Source: Myxococcales bacterium (GTDB lineage: Bacteria; Myxococcota_A; Polyangia; Polyangiales; Ga0077539). From it: DNA of 64,000 nucleotides. A model generated the notes under the pieces. It was given only the letters and a program-made list of their open reading frames with translations. It was not told the origin of the DNA and did no database searches. Numbering within the stretch: position 1 is the first letter of the stretch; the number at the start of each line of letters is the position of its first letter. Both the position numbers and the translations under genes were made by a program. Where the stretch lies: positions 28,095 to 92,094 of the forward strand of contig JAAFIF010000026.1 in NCBI GenBank assembly GCA_013298625.1, in the 5' to 3' direction. Of this stretch, positions 29,227-38,665 are shown in pieces.

Positions 29227-29470
29227 GGGGACGGTGTTCAATAGTTCACGACAGGGCGATAACTGCGTGAAATCACGTGACGCTACCCACTGCGACGCGC
29301 ACCGCGCTCGGGCGGACGTCGCGACGGGGACGGTGTTCAATCGTTCACGAACTGGGTGACGGGACCGTGTGCGATGGTTCGCGACCGAGCAAACGCCACG
29401 CGGACCTGGGGACAGGGCTACGTGATCTCGCGAGGTTATCCGGGGTTCTTGAACTATTGAACACCGTCCC
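29227..29470. repeat. REP-like cluster: two direct and one inverted copy of GGGACGGTGTTCAAT(A/C)GTTCA
   Basis: Copies at 29227-29251, 29326-29350 (+) and 29447-29470 (inverted). Confidence 0.92.
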
Positions 29471-29514
29471 TCCTGCTCCCCCTGCTCCGTTGCCCTCGCT
29501 GACGCTGTCGATCC

Positions 29515-32238
29515 TCAGCCGGTGCCGCCCAGTCCCATCGCGAGCGCGTTGACCGTGAGCAAGAGCTCGTCCAACAACGCGTCGTCGTCGGGGCTGTGCC
29601 TGTGCTGTCGCAGCAGCGCGATTTGCCGCTGGTGCAGCACGCGCAGGTTCGCGGTGCGCGCGACGATGGAGGCTTGCACGTTCGGTCTGCGCACGGCGAG
29701 CGGCCCCTGATAGAGCTGCTCGAGCATCGTGAGCGTTCGCGCGCGTTCGTCGAGGATGGTCGTCACGAGCGCGTCGCACGCCGAGCGATCTTCGACGAGC
29801 GCGGCGTAGCTCTGCATCACCTCGGGGTCGGTCCACGCCACAGCGGTCGCCGCGTTGCCGAGCGCGTAGTGCGCGGGGGACCAGGTGATGAAGCGTCGAG
29901 CGAGCGTGTCGAACGCCGCAGGCTGTTCGCGGGCGAGTTGCTCGAGCGCGGCTCCGACGCCGAACCAGCCAGAGAGATGAAAGCGCGCCTGACCCCAGCT
30001 GAACACCCAAGGGATCGCACGCAGGTCTTGCAGTGATCGCTGCCCCGTTCGTCGCGACGGCCGCGAGCCGATGCGGCTTCGCTCGATGGCGTCGATCGGC
30101 GTCGCCTGCCGAAAGAACGGCACGAAGCCGTCGCTCGTGACGAGCTGTCGATAGGCGTGAAGGCTCGATCGAGACAGGGCGTCCATCGCGTCCGCGAGCG
30201 CCGCGAGCTCGACGGGCGACGGTTCTTCGACGCGCGACGGGACGAGCCGCTCGCGCGCGCTGGTCCTCAGTACGTTGGCGACCAACACCTCGGCGTGATG
30301 CGCGCCCGTCATGGGGTTCGCGTACTTCTGCGAGATGGTCTCGCCCTGCTCGGTGACGCGAAGGTCGAAGCGCAGCGCCTCGGAAGGCAGGCTCTTGATG
30401 AACCGATGCGTGGGGCCTGCTCCTCGGCTGGTCGAGCCTCCGCGGCCGTGAAAGAAGCGCACGCGGACCCCGTGCGATCGCCCGACGGCTGCGAGCGATC
30501 GCTGCGCGCGATGCAGGCTCCAGAGGCTCGCGAGGATGCCTCCGTCCTTGTTGCTGTCGCTGTAGCCGATCATGACCTCTTGCACGGGCTCGTCGCTCGT
30601 CGCAGCGCGGCGCAGCGCGAGGCTCCGTCGCGTCCACGCTTGCGACAAGAAGCCGTCGAGCACCGCGGCGCTCGTCGCCAGATCGTCGATCGTCTCGAAC
30701 AGCGGAACGACCGCCAGAGGACACGCCGGCCCGTCCCCGCTCTGCGACACGAGGCCCACTTCGCGCGCAAACAGGTACAGCACCAACAGATCCGACACCG
30801 TGCGGGTCATGCTGACGATCAACGACCCGATGGCGTCGGTGCCGCGCGCTCGGACCTCGTCGGCCAGCGCCCGAAAGCACTCGATGACCGACTGAGCGTC
30901 GGGGCCGAGCGGCGTTCCTTGCGCGGTGAACGGGCGCATAAGCGAGAGCTCGCGATCGAGAAAGGCCAACCGTCGAGCCTCGTCCCACTGAGAGTAATTC
31001 GTCTCGCTGGCGCCGCTCGCGACGAGCAGCTGCTCGATCGCGCGCTCGTGAAGCGCGCTGTTTTGCCGCACGTCCAGCACCGCGAGGTGAAACCCAAACG
31101 TCTCCACCAGCCGCCGCGCCGGAGCGATGTGCGCCCGCGCCAGCGTCGATGCGCCCGCTTCGTGCATCGCCCGTTCGCAGTCGCGCAGCGATCGCACGAG
31201 CTCGCGCGCGCTCGTGTACTCGCCGCTCAGCCCTCGCGTCGGAAGCCGCTCGCGCATCAAGCTCAGCCACTGGCGAAGCGGCTCTCCACGGTTGCGCGCG
31301 AGCACCGCACGGCCTCGATCGCCGAGCGCGCTCGCTTCTCGCTCGACGCCTTCGCGCAGCGCAGCCTGACGCGCGCCCTGGTCCGACACGCTCAGCACGC
31401 GCGTCGCTTCTTCGAGCCGCTGGTCGATGATCGCGATCGCCGTCGATCGCAGGTGCGCGAGGCTCTCTGTCGTAGTCGCTGCGGTGACCAACGGATGCCC
31501 GTCTCTGTCTCCGCCGACCCACGTTCCGAACCGCAGGCGAGGCAGCTCGCAGTCCGGCATCGGCTGCGTCAGCGCCTCCTCCCACGCGCGCGTCAGCCGC
31601 TCGTCGAGCGCCGCCACCACCGCAGGAAACACCGTCGACAGATAGTGCACCACGTTGCGCCGCTCCGAAGCGACGTCGGGCTTCTCGAGAAACAGCTCGC
31701 CCGTCAGCCACAGCAGCGCGAGGGTGTCGCGCACCTCAGCGTCGATCCTTCGCTGCTCCGACGGCGTAAACATCTGATTCTCCCGCTGTACGAGCAGCAG
31801 ATACAGCCGCCGATGGTGCTCGAGCACCGTCGCGCGCTTCGCCTCGGTCGGGTGCGCGGTCAACACCAGCTCGACCTTCGTCTTCGCGAGCAGCGCTGCG
31901 ATCTCCTCCGGCGTCGCGCCGCTGCGCTGAAGCTCCTGCAGGCACTCTCCGAACAGCGCAGGCACCGCGCACAGCCCCTCGTCGCGCTCGGTCGCGCGGC
32001 GAAACTGCACAGCGGCGTTCTCTTCGGCCACCGTGCGCAGATGAAACAGCACCGACAGCAGCTGAGAGAGCGTCGCGCCCGAGAGGGTCTGCAACGATCG
32101 TGGCCCGTCTTCGTCGGCGACGCAGCGGGCAGCGTCGTGCTCGCCGAGGCTCACGAGCGCTTCTCGAAGTCGCGCGACGAGGTAGTCCACGTCGCGTTGT
32201 GTCTTGTCGGGGTCGGCTGCGAGAGCTTCGGATCGCAT
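29515..32238 (-). CDS. ppc: phosphoenolpyruvate carboxylase
   Basis: VLTAHPTEAKR, TWVGGDRDGHPLVTA, GYSDSNKDGG, FFHGRGGSTSRG, IPWVFSWGQARFHLSGWFGVGAAL. Confidence 0.97.
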   Translation of the reverse strand: MRSEALAADPDKTQRDVDYLVARLREALVSLGEHDAARCVADEDGPRSLQTLSGATLSQLLSVLFHLRTVAEENAAVQFRRATERDEGLCAVPALFGECLQELQRSGATPEEIAALLAKTKVELVLTAHPTEAKRATVLEHHRRLYLLLVQRENQMFTPSEQRRIDAEVRDTLALLWLTGELFLEKPDVASERRNVVHYLSTVFPAVVAALDERLTRAWEEALTQPMPDCELPRLRFGTWVGGDRDGHPLVTAATTTESLAHLRSTAIAIIDQRLEEATRVLSVSDQGARQAALREGVEREASALGDRGRAVLARNRGEPLRQWLSLMRERLPTRGLSGEYTSARELVRSLRDCERAMHEAGASTLARAHIAPARRLVETFGFHLAVLDVRQNSALHERAIEQLLVASGASETNYSQWDEARRLAFLDRELSLMRPFTAQGTPLGPDAQSVIECFRALADEVRARGTDAIGSLIVSMTRTVSDLLVLYLFAREVGLVSQSGDGPACPLAVVPLFETIDDLATSAAVLDGFLSQAWTRRSLALRRAATSDEPVQEVMIGYSDSNKDGGILASLWSLHRAQRSLAAVGRSHGVRVRFFHGRGGSTSRGAGPTHRFIKSLPSEALRFDLRVTEQGETISQKYANPMTGAHHAEVLVANVLRTSARERLVPSRVEEPSPVELAALADAMDALSRSSLHAYRQLVTSDGFVPFFRQATPIDAIERSRIGSRPSRRTGQRSLQDLRAIPWVFSWGQARFHLSGWFGVGAALEQLAREQPAAFDTLARRFITWSPAHYALGNAATAVAWTDPEVMQSYAALVEDRSACDALVTTILDERARTLTMLEQLYQGPLAVRRPNVQASIVARTANLRVLHQRQIALLRQHRHSPDDDALLDELLLTVNALAMGLGGTG

Positions 32239-32324
32239 GCGTCGATTGTTACTCGACACGAAGGTCCGAATATTCTGTGGTTTTTCCGTCGGTTCGCCTC
32301 CGTCTCGCACCGGAGGCGCAGCGC

Positions 32325-33611
32325 TCAGCCCACGCGCTCGATCACCGCAGCCGCGCCGAGGCCGCCCGCCGCGCAGATGCCCAACACGGCCCGCTGCTTT
32401 CCGCTCAGCGCGAGCTCGTGCGCCATCGTCCCCACCATGCGCGCGCCCGTCGCTCCAAACGGGTGGCCCAGCGCGAGCGAGCCGCCGTGCACGTTCAATC
32501 GCTCGTCCGCGATCTCGCCCGGCGCTTGATCGAGCCCGAGCCGCTCTCGCGCAAACGCGTCGCTCGCCAGCATCTTGGTGACGCTCAACACCTGCGCCGC
32601 GAACGCCTCGTGAAGGTCCACCAGATCGCACTCGTCGAGCCGCAGCCCCGCCTTCGCCAGCACCCTCGGAATCGCGATCGCCGGCCCCATCAACAGCTGA
32701 TCCGCGGGGTCCACGCCGACGTAAGCCCACTCGGTGATCGCCGCCAACGGAGCGAGCCCTAGCGACTTGGCCCGCGACTCGCTCATCAAGAGCACCGCGG
32801 CGGCGCCGTCGGTCAGGGCGCTGGCGTTTCCTGCGGTGATCGTGCCGCGCTTCGAGAACACTGGGTGCAGCTTCGAGAGCTTCTCGACCGTCGTGTCCGC
32901 GCGCACGAGGCCGTCGCTGTGCACCGAGTTACCGTTTGGTAGGTCGACCCTGCACAGCTCGCGGTCGAAGCGCCCCGAGGCGATCGCCGCCGCCGCGCGC
33001 CGATGCGACCGAAGCGCGAACGCGTCCTGCTCCTCTCGGCTGATCCCGTTGCGAGACGCCATGCGCTCGGCCGCCTCGCCCATCACCTCGCCCGTCGTCC
33101 GCTCGGCGATCTTCGGCCGCGTCGGAAGCACATCGGTGAACGGCGCCAGCGCCGCCACCGCCCCCACGTAGTCCCCCATCGACGGCCGCCCCAACGCCAG
33201 CGGCGCCATCGCGTGAACGACCTTCTGCGGGAGCTTCACCTCCGCGTTGCTCGTCGAATCGCTGCCGCCCGCGATCGCTACCGCGCAGTCTCCGCGCTCG
33301 ATCATCGCCGCCGCCGTCGTGATCGCCTGCAGGCCCGAGGCGCACGCGCGCGTCACCGTCATCGCCTCGACCGCCTTCGGCAGCCCCGCGTCGAGCGCCA
33401 CCTCGCGGCCCACGTTGGGCGACGCGCTCGGCAAGATCACGCCGCCCCACACCACGCTCTCGATCAGCGCGCGATCGACCTCGCTCTTGCGCAAGAGCCC
33501 TTCGACCGCGAACCGCGCGAGCGCGATCGTGTCGAGCCGCGTGAACTCCGTAAACGCTTTGACGAACGGCGTCCGCGCCGTCGCCACGATCACCGCTCGC
33601 TCTCGCTTCAT
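32325..33611 (-). CDS. thiolase (acetyl-CoA acyltransferase, FadI-like)
   Basis: VTRACASGLQAITTAA, NVHGGSLALGHPFGATGAR, CAAGGLGAA. Confidence 0.93.
   Translation of the reverse strand: MKRERAVIVATARTPFVKAFTEFTRLDTIALARFAVEGLLRKSEVDRALIESVVWGGVILPSASPNVGREVALDAGLPKAVEAMTVTRACASGLQAITTAAAMIERGDCAVAIAGGSDSTSNAEVKLPQKVVHAMAPLALGRPSMGDYVGAVAALAPFTDVLPTRPKIAERTTGEVMGEAAERMASRNGISREEQDAFALRSHRRAAAAIASGRFDRELCRVDLPNGNSVHSDGLVRADTTVEKLSKLHPVFSKRGTITAGNASALTDGAAAVLLMSESRAKSLGLAPLAAITEWAYVGVDPADQLLMGPAIAIPRVLAKAGLRLDECDLVDLHEAFAAQVLSVTKMLASDAFARERLGLDQAPGEIADERLNVHGGSLALGHPFGATGARMVGTMAHELALSGKQRAVLGICAAGGLGAAAVIERVG
32929..32942. promoter_or_regulatory. intragenic operator-like palindrome in thiolase gene
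   Basis: TTACCGTTTGGTAG. Confidence 0.55.
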
Positions 33612-33616
33612 GCTCG

Positions 33617-35044
33617 TCACGCTCCGACCAACGCGCCGCCGCACACGCGCAGCGTCGCTCCTGTGATCCCTTGCGCTCCTGGGCTCGCGAGCCACGCGAT
33701 CGCCTCGGCCACGTCCTCGGGCTTGCCGCCCTGCGCCAGCGCGCTGAGCCTCCGCGCCGCTTCGCGAATGGTCACCGGCATCGCCTCGGTCATCTTGGTC
33801 TCGATCAACCCCGGCGCGATCGCGTTGACCGTGATCCCTCGCGCCGCCAGCCGCACAGCGCTCGCGCGCACCCAGCCGAGCACGCCCGCCTTGGAGGCAG
33901 CGTACGCGGTTTGGCCGGTGTTTCCCGCGATTCCCGCGACGGACGAGAGCGCGATCACGCGGCCTCCGTCGCGAAGCGAGCCCTCGAGCGCGCTCGTGAG
34001 CGAGAGGATCGCGCCGAGGTTGACCGCGAGCACGTCGTCCCACTGCGCGTCGCTCATCTTCGCCAGGGTCTTGTCCCGCGTGATCCCCGCGTTGTGCACC
34101 AGCACGTCGATCCCGCCGTCCCCGAGCTTCTCCCGCAGCGCCTCGGCCGCGTCCGCGTCGGTGATGTTCACCGTGAGCGCCGCGCCGTGGATCTCTCTCG
34201 CGAGCGCGCTCAGCGAGCCGTCGTCCGCGAGGTCCACGCACCACACGAACGCGCCCTCTCGCGCGAGCGCCCGCGCCGTCGCTGCGCCGATCCCCCGCGC
34301 CGCGCCGGTGACCAACGCCACGCGCCCTTCGAGCGCGCGCTCTCTCAGCGACTCTCGCTCGCCCAGCGAGCGCGCCTCGGCCCCGACCCGCACGCACTGC
34401 CCCGTCACAAACGCGCTGCGCTCGGACAAGAGCCACACGAGCGCAGCGCCCGCCCGCGAGTGCGCGTCGGCCGCGACGCGAAGCAGGTTCGCCGTGCTTC
34501 CGTTGCGGCCGATCTCTTTCGACAGCGAGCGAACGAAGCCGTCGAGCGCCGCCTGCACCGCCGCCGCCTGCGCGTCGTCGCTGACCTCGTCCTCGCGCCG
34601 CGCGAGCACCACCACGCGGCCGCTCGCGCGCAGCCGACCGAGCACAGGGCGCAGCGCGGTGAAGAGCGTCCGCAGCTCGCTCACCGTCCGCGCGTCGCTG
34701 AGGTCCAGCACGACCCCGTCGAGCCGCGTGCTCTCGTTGAGCAGCGCGATCGCGTGCGGCCCGCGCCCGTACGCCTCGCACGCGTCGCGAAAGTGCCCGC
34801 GCAGCCGCTCGAACTCGTCGAGGTACACGTCCGCGCCGGCGCGGGCCAGGGCGTGCGCAGACACCCGCGCGAGCGAGCCGTCACCGACGGCGACGAACAA
34901 GAGCTTCTTGTCTTCGAGCGCGCGCTCGCGCATCGCTTCGCCGTCGCGTCGCAGCACCGCCGGGAGCGCGATCGGGAGCCCCAGCGTCCGCCACACGTTG
35001 CGCGCTTGGGCGCTCTTGCTCAGCTCGAGGAGGATGTCGTTCAT
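33617..35044 (-). CDS. 3-oxoacyl-ACP reductase, long (FabG4-type, two Rossmann domains)
   Basis: VALVTGAARGIGAATARALAREG, NAGITRDKTLAKM, YAASKAGVLGWVRASA; extra N-terminal domain. Confidence 0.9.
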   Translation of the reverse strand: MNDILLELSKSAQARNVWRTLGLPIALPAVLRRDGEAMRERALEDKKLLFVAVGDGSLARVSAHALARAGADVYLDEFERLRGHFRDACEAYGRGPHAIALLNESTRLDGVVLDLSDARTVSELRTLFTALRPVLGRLRASGRVVVLARREDEVSDDAQAAAVQAALDGFVRSLSKEIGRNGSTANLLRVAADAHSRAGAALVWLLSERSAFVTGQCVRVGAEARSLGERESLRERALEGRVALVTGAARGIGAATARALAREGAFVWCVDLADDGSLSALAREIHGAALTVNITDADAAEALREKLGDGGIDVLVHNAGITRDKTLAKMSDAQWDDVLAVNLGAILSLTSALEGSLRDGGRVIALSSVAGIAGNTGQTAYAASKAGVLGWVRASAVRLAARGITVNAIAPGLIETKMTEAMPVTIREAARRLSALAQGGKPEDVAEAIAWLASPGAQGITGATLRVCGGALVGA

Positions 35045-35931
35045 CGAAGGACTCCGAAGGTTGCCGAGAGGTAGGCCGGGCCGCTCGGGCCGTCGGCGAT
35101 CCAGCACTGGTTGCTCGCGCGGTCGAGGTAGAGCCCGACGCGCGCGGGCAGCGCGAGCGGGCGCAGAAAGCGGACGTCCATCGAGCCGAGCCGCGTCGGG
35201 TCACCCACGAACACCGCGCGGTTGAGCCCCTCGATCGAGCGCGCCATCGACGCGAACCCGTGGAGGATCACCGATCGAAAGCCCGCCATCTTCGCCGCGG
35301 GAGCGATCCAATGAATGGGGTTCACGTCCCCCGTCAGCAAGGCGAAATCTCGCCCCGCCGTGCGCGAGAGCGACCAGTACGCGAGCTCTTTGGCCTGCGC
35401 TCCTGCGCGCTCGGGCTCGCGCTTGTCGCGGGACTTCGACGGCTTACCAAACGGTAGGTACGTGTGCAGCAGCGCGCTGAGCGCCGCGGGGTCGCCCTCG
35501 GGGCCGGTCTCGACCTCGGTGGTGATCTTGGCGCGGTGCTCGTCGGCTTGCACCGAGGCGAGCCTCGCGCGGACGCGCAGCGAGCGGCCCTGCGCGATGG
35601 CCCCGGCGCGCACGATGGTGACGCCGGCGTTGAGCACGCGGGTCATCGGCCACGGCAGCGCCGAGAGCGCCTTGGACACCGCAGAGAACGTCCACTGCGC
35701 GAACATCGACGCCGGAATCACCGATCGATACCAGCCCGGATCACCGCCCGCGTTCTTGATAAACGCCCGCACGAGCGCCTCGGGCGGCGCCGCCACGCGC
35801 TCTTCGACCCACGGCCCCGGCGTCGCGGGCGCATCCCCTTCGGTCCGCGCGCCGAGCGAGCGAAGCGCCACGCGGCCGAGGGCGGCCAGCGACGAGCCTT
35901 GCGACAAAATGTGCAGCGCCGAGACGCTCAT
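35041..35931 (-). CDS. MaoC-like dehydratase (double hot-dog)
   Basis: LTGDVNPIHWIAPAAKMAGFRSVILHGFASMA; 4-bp overlap with fabG-like gene. Confidence 0.9.
   Translation of the reverse strand: MSVSALHILSQGSSLAALGRVALRSLGARTEGDAPATPGPWVEERVAAPPEALVRAFIKNAGGDPGWYRSVIPASMFAQWTFSAVSKALSALPWPMTRVLNAGVTIVRAGAIAQGRSLRVRARLASVQADEHRAKITTEVETGPEGDPAALSALLHTYLPFGKPSKSRDKREPERAGAQAKELAYWSLSRTAGRDFALLTGDVNPIHWIAPAAKMAGFRSVILHGFASMARSIEGLNRAVFVGDPTRLGSMDVRFLRPLALPARVGLYLDRASNQCWIADGPSGPAYLSATFGVLR
35445..35458. promoter_or_regulatory. intragenic operator-like palindrome in MaoC-like gene
   Basis: TTACCAAACGGTAG. Confidence 0.55.
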
Positions 35932-35934
35932 CGC

Positions 35935-37854
35935 TCACTCCGCCGCCTGCGCGATCGCCTCGGGCTGCGCGGCGATCTTGGCGAGCATCTTCGCGCCCGT
36001 CGTGGTGATCTCTTTGAAGAGCAGCTCGTCGCGCAGCTCGCAGCGGTCGAGAAAGCGCTCGAGCAGCGCGCGTCGGGCGGGGTCTCGCTGGCACTGCTCC
36101 CACAGGACCTCGCAGATCGCCTCGTCGGTGAGCATGCGCGTGAGCCGCTCGGCGTGCAGCATGGCGATGGCGAAGTCGCGCTTGGGGTCCCAGTTCTTGG
36201 TGAGCGCGCCCTTCCACTGACCGATCGGTAGGCGACGAACCCCTCCCAGCTTGTCGATCGCCGTGCGCGCCACCAGCGAGCGCTCTGCGCCGCGGCAGAG
36301 CGACTGCACCTTGGCCACCCTGCGCTCGAGCGGGTCCGCCGCGGTGCGCGCCCGCAGCGCTTGCTGAGCGCTCCTGCGAGCGAACCCGCCGGGGTCCTTC
36401 ACGATCCCGTTGAGCGTGTCCTTCATCGCCATCAGCGACTGGATCTGGCTCGTCCCCTCGTAGATCGGGAGGACCAGCGCGTCGCGCAAGAGCTTCTCTG
36501 CGCCGTACTCCTTGGTGTACCCGACGCCGCCGTGGATCTGCACGCAGCGCCGCGCGTGCTCGACGGCCTTCTCTGCGGTGATGTACTTGAGCAGCGGGGT
36601 GAACCGCCGCGACCGCGCCCGCACCCGCGGCAGCTCGCGCTCGACGCGCTGCTTCTCTGCGTCCGAGAGGGCGCCCTCGAAGCGCTGCAGGATCCCCAGC
36701 TTCTGCGCGCTCTCTTCGGCGTACGCCGAGGCGACGGCGAGCGCGCGCAGGGCGAGCAAGTCCGTCTCCATCTCGTCGAGGTAGTCCGCGATCATCTCGT
36801 GCTGGGCGATCGCCTTGCCCATCGAGCGTCGACCCGAGGCGTACTCGCGCGCGAGGCGCAGGGCGGCCTCGATGATCCCGATGCCCTCGAACGAGACGCC
36901 CACGCGGGCGTTGTTCATGAGCACCAGCATGTACTTGAAGCCCTCGCCGCGGGCGCCGATGAGCTGCGCCGGGGTGTCTTCGTACGTGAGCGCGGCGGTC
37001 ACCGACGAGTTGTGCCCGAGCTTGTCCTCGACGCGGTCGATCGTGACGAAGCGCTGTCGCTTACCGTCTGGTAGGTCTTCGTACGCTTGCACGAGAAACA
37101 TCGAGAGCCCGTCGAGCCCGAGCCCCTCGCCCTCGACGGCGTCGTCGGTGCGGGCGATCACCAGGTGGTACTTGGCGTGGCCCGAGGTGATGAAGATCTT
37201 CTGCCCGCTGATGCGCCACTGGCCGTCCTCGCCGAGCGTCCCGCGGGCGCGCAGGCGGGCCATGTCGCTGCCGGCGTCGGGCTCGGTGATGACCATGCAG
37301 CCCCAGGCGTCGCCGCGGACGATCTCTTCGATCTGCGCTTGAAATCGTGTGCTGGCGATCTTGCCGCCCTGCACGTCGAAGCGCGTCGTCCCCTCGTAGA
37401 TCGAGTAGGCGAGCATGGCCATGCCGATGCCCGCGTGAAAGCTGAAGTGGGTCATCGCGCCGACGTCGCCGCGCGCGATCAGCTCGCCCGAGAGGTAGTA
37501 GACGAGCAGCGGGACGTTGAGCCCGCCGAGCTCGCGGGGAAACACCATCTTGTGCAGCTCGTTCTCGCGAAACACGTCGAACGCGCGGCGCACGGCCTCG
37601 CCCTCGACCACCTCGCCGTCCACCACGTGCGGGTGCTGGCGGTCCATCGCCGCCGAGCGCTCGCCGACGTACTTCGCCGCGAGCTCGCCGATGGACTCGA
37701 GCACCTCGCGGTAGAACGCGATGGCCTCGGGGACGTCCTTCATCGCGTCCGGCGCGCGAAATCCGTACTCCGTGGCCTCGATGAGCGGCGCCCAATCGAT
37801 GCCGCGGTCGACGTACCAGCGCAGGTCTTCGTTGTCGGTGAAGTAGTTGCTCAT
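35935..37854 (-). CDS. acyl-CoA dehydrogenase
   Basis: ITEPDAGSDMARL, QKIFITSGHAKYHLVIART, MNNARVGVSFEGIGI, QIHGGVGYTKEYGAEKLLRDALVLPIYEGTSQIQ. Confidence 0.95.
   Translation of the reverse strand: MSNYFTDNEDLRWYVDRGIDWAPLIEATEYGFRAPDAMKDVPEAIAFYREVLESIGELAAKYVGERSAAMDRQHPHVVDGEVVEGEAVRRAFDVFRENELHKMVFPRELGGLNVPLLVYYLSGELIARGDVGAMTHFSFHAGIGMAMLAYSIYEGTTRFDVQGGKIASTRFQAQIEEIVRGDAWGCMVITEPDAGSDMARLRARGTLGEDGQWRISGQKIFITSGHAKYHLVIARTDDAVEGEGLGLDGLSMFLVQAYEDLPDGKRQRFVTIDRVEDKLGHNSSVTAALTYEDTPAQLIGARGEGFKYMLVLMNNARVGVSFEGIGIIEAALRLAREYASGRRSMGKAIAQHEMIADYLDEMETDLLALRALAVASAYAEESAQKLGILQRFEGALSDAEKQRVERELPRVRARSRRFTPLLKYITAEKAVEHARRCVQIHGGVGYTKEYGAEKLLRDALVLPIYEGTSQIQSLMAMKDTLNGIVKDPGGFARRSAQQALRARTAADPLERRVAKVQSLCRGAERSLVARTAIDKLGGVRRLPIGQWKGALTKNWDPKRDFAIAMLHAERLTRMLTDEAICEVLWEQCQRDPARRALLERFLDRCELRDELLFKEITTTGAKMLAKIAAQPEAIAQAAE
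36218..36231. promoter_or_regulatory. second intragenic operator-like palindrome in acyl-CoA dehydrogenase gene
   Basis: TGACCGATCGGTAG, one deviation from the consensus. Confidence 0.45.
37061..37074. promoter_or_regulatory. intragenic operator-like palindrome in acyl-CoA dehydrogenase gene
   Basis: TTACCGTCTGGTAG, same YTACC-N4-GGTAR pattern as the tetR promoter sites. Confidence 0.55.
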
Positions 37855-37859
37855 GGCCT

Positions 37860-38597
37860 TCACTTCTTGCTGTGGGTTGCCGTTGATCGGGGCGCTTTGC
37901 GTTTGCTGCGCGCAGGCGCGGGAGCTTCGATCGCCGCAGGGGCGTCCTTGCTCTGCGCGCCCGCGCGAAAGAGAGAGCTGCGCGCGATGCGCGAGAGCTC
38001 GCGCGCGTAGCGGGTCTGGGCGTCGGCCGTGCCGAGGGCGGCGGGCATCACGTGCACGCCCGCGGCGGCGGACAGGACGAAGAGCAGCACGTTGAGGACG
38101 TACGCCTCGGGGTCGAGCCCGGTGTGGTGCTGGCCGCGCTCGACGCCGCTGTCGATGTAGCCGGCCACCGCGCGCAGCCACGGGCGCACGGGCCCTTCGA
38201 GCAAGCGGCGGACGACGTCGGGGCGGTCGAGGGCCTCGCGCAAGATCAGCCGCGCGCGGTCGGGCTCGGTGAAGAAGAACGTAAACAGCTCGCCGAACAC
38301 CGCGTCGAAGCGGTCTTCGCTGGCCGTGGCGGCGAGCAAGAGCTTGGGGAGCCGCTCGTTCCAGTGGTTGAGGATCTCGTCGAGGACCGCCTCGCGGATG
38401 CTCTCTTTCGAGGGAAAGTGATGCAGCACCGCCTGCTTGGTCACCCCGAGCGCGTCCGCGATGTCTTGCACCGACGTCCCGTCGAACCCGTGCGCCGCGA
38501 GCAGCTTCGTCGCCGCGAGGAGGGTCTTCGCGCGTCCGTCGGCGCCCGGCGCCCCCGCGCCAGGCTGTGCAACTGCTGGTCTTCGTACGCCTACCAT
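37860..38597 (-). CDS. TetR-family transcriptional regulator
   Basis: LLAATKLLAAHGFDGTSVQDIADALGVTKQAVLHHFPSKESI HTH. Confidence 0.92.
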   Translation of the reverse strand: MVGVRRPAVAQPGAGAPGADGRAKTLLAATKLLAAHGFDGTSVQDIADALGVTKQAVLHHFPSKESIREAVLDEILNHWNERLPKLLLAATASEDRFDAVFGELFTFFFTEPDRARLILREALDRPDVVRRLLEGPVRPWLRAVAGYIDSGVERGQHHTGLDPEAYVLNVLLFVLSAAAGVHVMPAALGTADAQTRYARELSRIARSSLFRAGAQSKDAPAAIEAPAPARSKRKAPRSTATHSKK

Positions 38598-38627
38598 CTG
38601 GTGAAGACGGTACTTACCAGATGGTAA
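38591..38627. promoter_or_regulatory. two TetR operator-like palindromes at tetR start/promoter
   Basis: CTACCATCTGGTGA (38591-38604, overlaps the tetR start codon) and TTACCAGATGGTAA (38614-38627). Confidence 0.75.
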
Positions 38628-38665
38628 GTTGTGCGCAAGAGGGGGTCTTCGCCTTCGCTGCTCCG

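Noticed and set aside
32325-34781. 818-aa extended ORF including the thiolase
   Set aside because: N-terminal half is the wrong frame of the FabG-like gene; thiolase starts at 33611.
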